Below, piece by piece: positions 13,440-15,202 of a stretch of 15,202 nucleotides of DNA (position 1 is its first letter; each line of letters opens with the position of its first letter). This stretch comes from Hyphomicrobiales bacterium (lineage in GTDB: Bacteria > Pseudomonadota > Alphaproteobacteria > Rhizobiales > Xanthobacteraceae): the NCBI GenBank assembly GCA_016210825.1, contig JACQTM010000293.1, positions 1-15,202 on the forward strand. Reading direction: 5' to 3'. The translations under genes were made by a program, and so were the position numbers. The notes below the pieces were generated by a model, which was not told where the DNA came from, searched no databases, and saw only the letters and a list, made by a program, of their open reading frames with translations.

Positions 13440-14057
13440 ATGAGCGAAGCTCGGACCGCAGCGACTATGCTGCCCCACGCGCAGGAGCGCCGGCGTTTTC
13501 AGCGCGTGCGCGTCAACCTGCTCGGCCGCTATATGCTGGAGGACCGGCGCGAATTTCCCTGCCAGGTAGTTAATATGTCGCCCGGCGGAATAGCCATTGT
13601 CGCCCCGGTCATCGGCCAGGTCGGCGAGCGCGTCATCGCCTATATCGACCATCTCGGCCGCCAGGAAGGCAAAATCGCGCGGCTGTTTGATAACGGCTTT
13701 GCCATGACGATCTCGGCGACGGCGCGCAAGCGCGACATGCTCGCCGCCCAGCTCACCTGGCTCGCCAACCGCCACATCCTCAACCTGCCGGAAGACCGCC
13801 GCCACGGCCGTATCGTGCCGCGCAACCCGAACGCGATGATGATCCTGCCGAACGGCACCAATGTCGGCTGCCGAATCATCGACATGTCGCAATCGGGCTG
13901 CGCCATCGCCACCACCGAGCGCCCGGCCATGGGTGCGCAAATCATCGTCGGCAAGGTCCAAGGCCGGGTGGTGCGCCACCTGGATAACGGCTTTGCCATC
14001 GAGTTCCTGCGGCTGCAGCACATCGACTTTCTCGAAGAGAGCATTACCGCCGGGTGA
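13440..14057 (+). CDS. Tandem PilZ domain protein, probable c-di-GMP receptor
   Basis: 205 residues with two PilZ domains. The first has RxxxR in RRFQR (18-22) and NxSxxG in NMSPGG (45-50). The second has RIVPR (124-128) and DMSQSG (148-153). Both carry the full c-di-GMP contact motifs, so both may bind. The halves share RLFDNGFAM and RHLDNGFAI, showing internal duplication. No membrane segment or output domain, so it is a soluble cytoplasmic effector. The ATG at 13440 is chosen because the upstream TTG at 13410 lies inside the leader hairpin and the GGGGC before 13440 is acceptable. A terminator follows at 14103. The neighbouring LapG-like peptidase gene suggests a surface or adhesion output. 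Confidence 0.93.
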   Translation: MSEARTAATMLPHAQERRRFQRVRVNLLGRYMLEDRREFPCQVVNMSPGGIAIVAPVIGQVGERVIAYIDHLGRQEGKIARLFDNGFAMTISATARKRDMLAAQLTWLANRHILNLPEDRRHGRIVPRNPNAMMILPNGTNVGCRIIDMSQSGCAIATTERPAMGAQIIVGKVQGRVVRHLDNGFAIEFLRLQHIDFLEESITAG

Positions 14058-14102
14058 ACGCGGTGCGTGCAATTTGCGCGGCGTTTCCACCGCAAGCACC
14101 GC

Positions 14103-14120
14103 GCGCAGATGCGCTTTTTT
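14103..14120 (+). terminator. Intrinsic terminator of the PilZ gene
   Basis: GCGC-AGAT-GCGC followed directly by six T residues, 46 bases after the PilZ stop. A larger 8-bp pair, CGCGGTGC (about 14060) with GCACCGCG (about 14096), lies just upstream and may support it. The core stem is short, but the T tract is clear. Confidence 0.6.
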
Positions 14121-14380
14121 GCCCTCCACAACTTCGCTTCAAGCGTTAATTCGCGGCCGTGTGCGCCGTGCGCAGGCCCGGCGCGTCTGCGCGCTTGCGG
14201 TTAATCGCGACAATTTTAATCAAATGCATTTACTGCGCATTTTAAAAAAATTGCCGGAAAATTTTTCGCGCATTCGTCGCGCTCTTTAGTTTCGTTCGCT
14301 TCAAAACCGAATGCGCGATTTAGCGCCGATTTCAAGCGCTTTTGGGACGATCCGCCCAACGACAAGGGAGGGGTCAACCC
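14121..14380 (+). promoter_or_regulatory. AT-rich promoter region of the BTLCP peptidase gene
   Basis: No gene is seen in this 260-bp stretch. Its middle (about 14195-14300) is unusually AT-rich for this chromosome and holds a 7-bp AT stem, AAAAATT...AATTTTT, and several GCGCATT/ATGCGC elements. No promoter hexamer pair is convincing. The composition would suit binding by an AT-preferring regulator, which is speculation. Confidence 0.35.
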
Positions 14381-15007
14381 ATGAAGCGGTCTTCCGCAAG
14401 GATGCTGGCCATAGCCGGCGCCGCCGCCATCGCGATCGTGATGACGTCAACGAGCGTCACCGGCGCGAACGAACCCTTGCTGTTCGTCTCGACCGGGCCC
14501 GCCGCGCGCGCGCCGATCGGCTGGATCGATTTCTGCGAGCGCTACAGGAGCGAATGCGACACGCGCCCAAGCGCCGCGCGCGACGTGGTGCTGACCAGCA
14601 AGGTCTGGAAGGACCTCGTCAGCATTAACAGGTGGGTCAACGACACCATCAAGCCCGTGACCGACATGGAGCATTGGGGCGTCGTCGAAAAATGGGATTA
14701 CCCCGACGACGGCAAGGGCGATTGCGAGGAATATGTCCTGCTCAAGCGCAAGATGCTGATCAAGGCCGGCTGGCCGCGCGAGGCGCTGCTCGTCACCGTC
14801 GTGCGCGACAAGAAGGGCGACGGCCACGCCGTGCTCACGGTGAAGACCGACAAGGGCGAATTCGTCCTCGACAATCAGAACGAGGACATCCTGCCCTGGG
14901 CGCAGACCGGCTACCGCTTCGTCAAGCGGCAGTCGCAGACCGATCCGAACGTCTGGGTGGCGCTTGGCGATCCGCGCCCGGCAACGATGACGGCGACATC
15001 GCGATAA
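14381..15007 (+). CDS. Exported transglutaminase-like cysteine peptidase (BTLCP family, LapG-related)
   Basis: 208 residues. A signal peptide starts at the ATG chosen (MKRSSARMLAIAGAAAIAIV..., cleavage near 28), with GGGAGGGG about seven bases upstream; the frame open from 14342 only adds leader sequence. The catalytic triad is Cys115 in GDCEEY, His149 in DGHAVLTV and Asp164 in VLDNQ. FCERYRSEC (51-59) is a family-typical cysteine pair. The family includes LapG, a calcium-dependent periplasmic protease that releases the adhesin LapA and is controlled by c-di-GMP through LapD. No lapD or large adhesin gene is in view, so LapG function is possible but not shown. The PilZ gene lies upstream on the same strand but has its own terminator. 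Confidence 0.92.
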   Translation: MKRSSARMLAIAGAAAIAIVMTSTSVTGANEPLLFVSTGPAARAPIGWIDFCERYRSECDTRPSAARDVVLTSKVWKDLVSINRWVNDTIKPVTDMEHWGVVEKWDYPDDGKGDCEEYVLLKRKMLIKAGWPREALLVTVVRDKKGDGHAVLTVKTDKGEFVLDNQNEDILPWAQTGYRFVKRQSQTDPNVWVALGDPRPATMTATSR

Positions 15008-15008
15008 C

Positions 15009-15056
15009 GAGCGGCGCCAGGAAAAGTGGGCACCGGTTTTCCGTCCGGCGCCGCGA
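15009..15056. repeat. 48-bp palindromic repeat, copy 1
   Basis: Begins two bases after the BTLCP stop codon. The outer stem is GCGGCGCC / GGCGCCGC and the inner stem GGAAAA / TTTTCC around GTGGGCACCGG. The inner block GGAAAAGTGGGCACCGG is a dispersed repeat I recognise from many Hyphomicrobiales genomes. Identical to copy 2 over all 48 bases. Confidence 0.85.
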
Positions 15057-15070
15057 GAAGGGAAGACAAA

Positions 15071-15118
15071 GAGCGGCGCCAGGAAAAGTGGGCACCGGTT
15101 TTCCGTCCGGCGCCGCGA
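15071..15118. repeat. 48-bp palindromic repeat, copy 2
   Basis: Exact duplicate of the 15009-15056 repeat, 62 bases downstream, after a 14-base spacer (GAAGGGAAGACAAA). The tandem pair can form two strong hairpins at the 3' end of the peptidase message, which may protect it or end transcription. No feature is recognised from 15119 to the window end. Confidence 0.85.
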
Positions 15119-15202
15119 CTTAAGGAAAGGGAGATACGGCGCGCCGTTGGTGCGGCGGCGCGCTGCAAGAAGCCGAACCACAAGCACCGGATGATAGCAG
15201 AC

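Noticed and set aside
15009..15118. CRISPR-like array
   Set aside because: Only two copies, a 14-base spacer and strongly palindromic units of a known dispersed-repeat type. No cas genes are present.
14447..15187. Minus-strand 246-codon frame opposite the BTLCP peptidase
   Set aside because: It is antisense to a gene with a complete catalytic triad and signal peptide and runs through both 48-bp repeats, giving a repetitive, non-protein-like sequence.

Overview
The window looks like chromosome from a GC-rich alphaproteobacterium of the order Hyphomicrobiales (Rhizobiales), probably near Bradyrhizobium, Rhodoplanes or Pseudolabrys. That placement is an inference. It rests on codon use, PAS_5-type and BTLCP-family (DUF920-type) proteins, the otsB/GH15/otsA cluster, and two dispersed repeat types I know from this order (a CTCATCC/CTCATGG palindrome and a GGAAAA-GTGGGCACC-GGTTTTCC palindrome).

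Layout from left to right. 1-1176 (+) is the 3' two thirds of threonyl-tRNA synthetase. 1289-1675 (+) is a small secreted protein of unknown function. 1792-2422 (-) is a Doc-type toxin with an unrecognised 81-aa antitoxin, in an AT-richer island. To its right, at about 2636-2734 (+), lies the decayed tail of a second copy of the small secreted protein. 2815-8210 (-) is one tightly packed gene string in transcription order: a secreted three-repeat protein, a small c-type cytochrome, otsB, a GH15 glucoamylase/trehalase-like hydrolase and otsA. The first pair and the last two junctions overlap by 4-19 bases. OtsA makes trehalose-6-phosphate, OtsB dephosphorylates it, and the GH15 enzyme may act on trehalose or a related glucan.

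8314-8883 (+) is a nitroreductase and 9234-9839 (+) a flavin-reductase-like protein. Between them is a 350-bp repeat nest that contains what looks like an undescribed 173-bp MITE inserted in a palindromic dispersed repeat. 9954-10949 (+) is a patatin-like phospholipase, convergent with a CBS-pair protein (10976-11407, -) that has a good promoter. 11542-12282 (-) is a rhomboid protease.

12396-12651 (-) holds a possible 43-aa ORF with a strong ribosome binding site and a very clear intrinsic terminator. 12742-13323 (+) is a PAS_5-type protein, 13440-14057 (+) a tandem PilZ protein behind a leader with two perfect 9-bp inverted repeats, and 14381-15007 (+) an exported LapG-like (BTLCP) cysteine peptidase. 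The window ends with two identical 48-bp palindromic repeats.

Most of the window is ordinary housekeeping and accessory chromosome. The items most worth a second look are the MITE, the hairpin at the antitoxin/toxin junction with its unusual antitoxin, the paralogue relic beside that locus, the small ORF with its terminator, and the PilZ leader.
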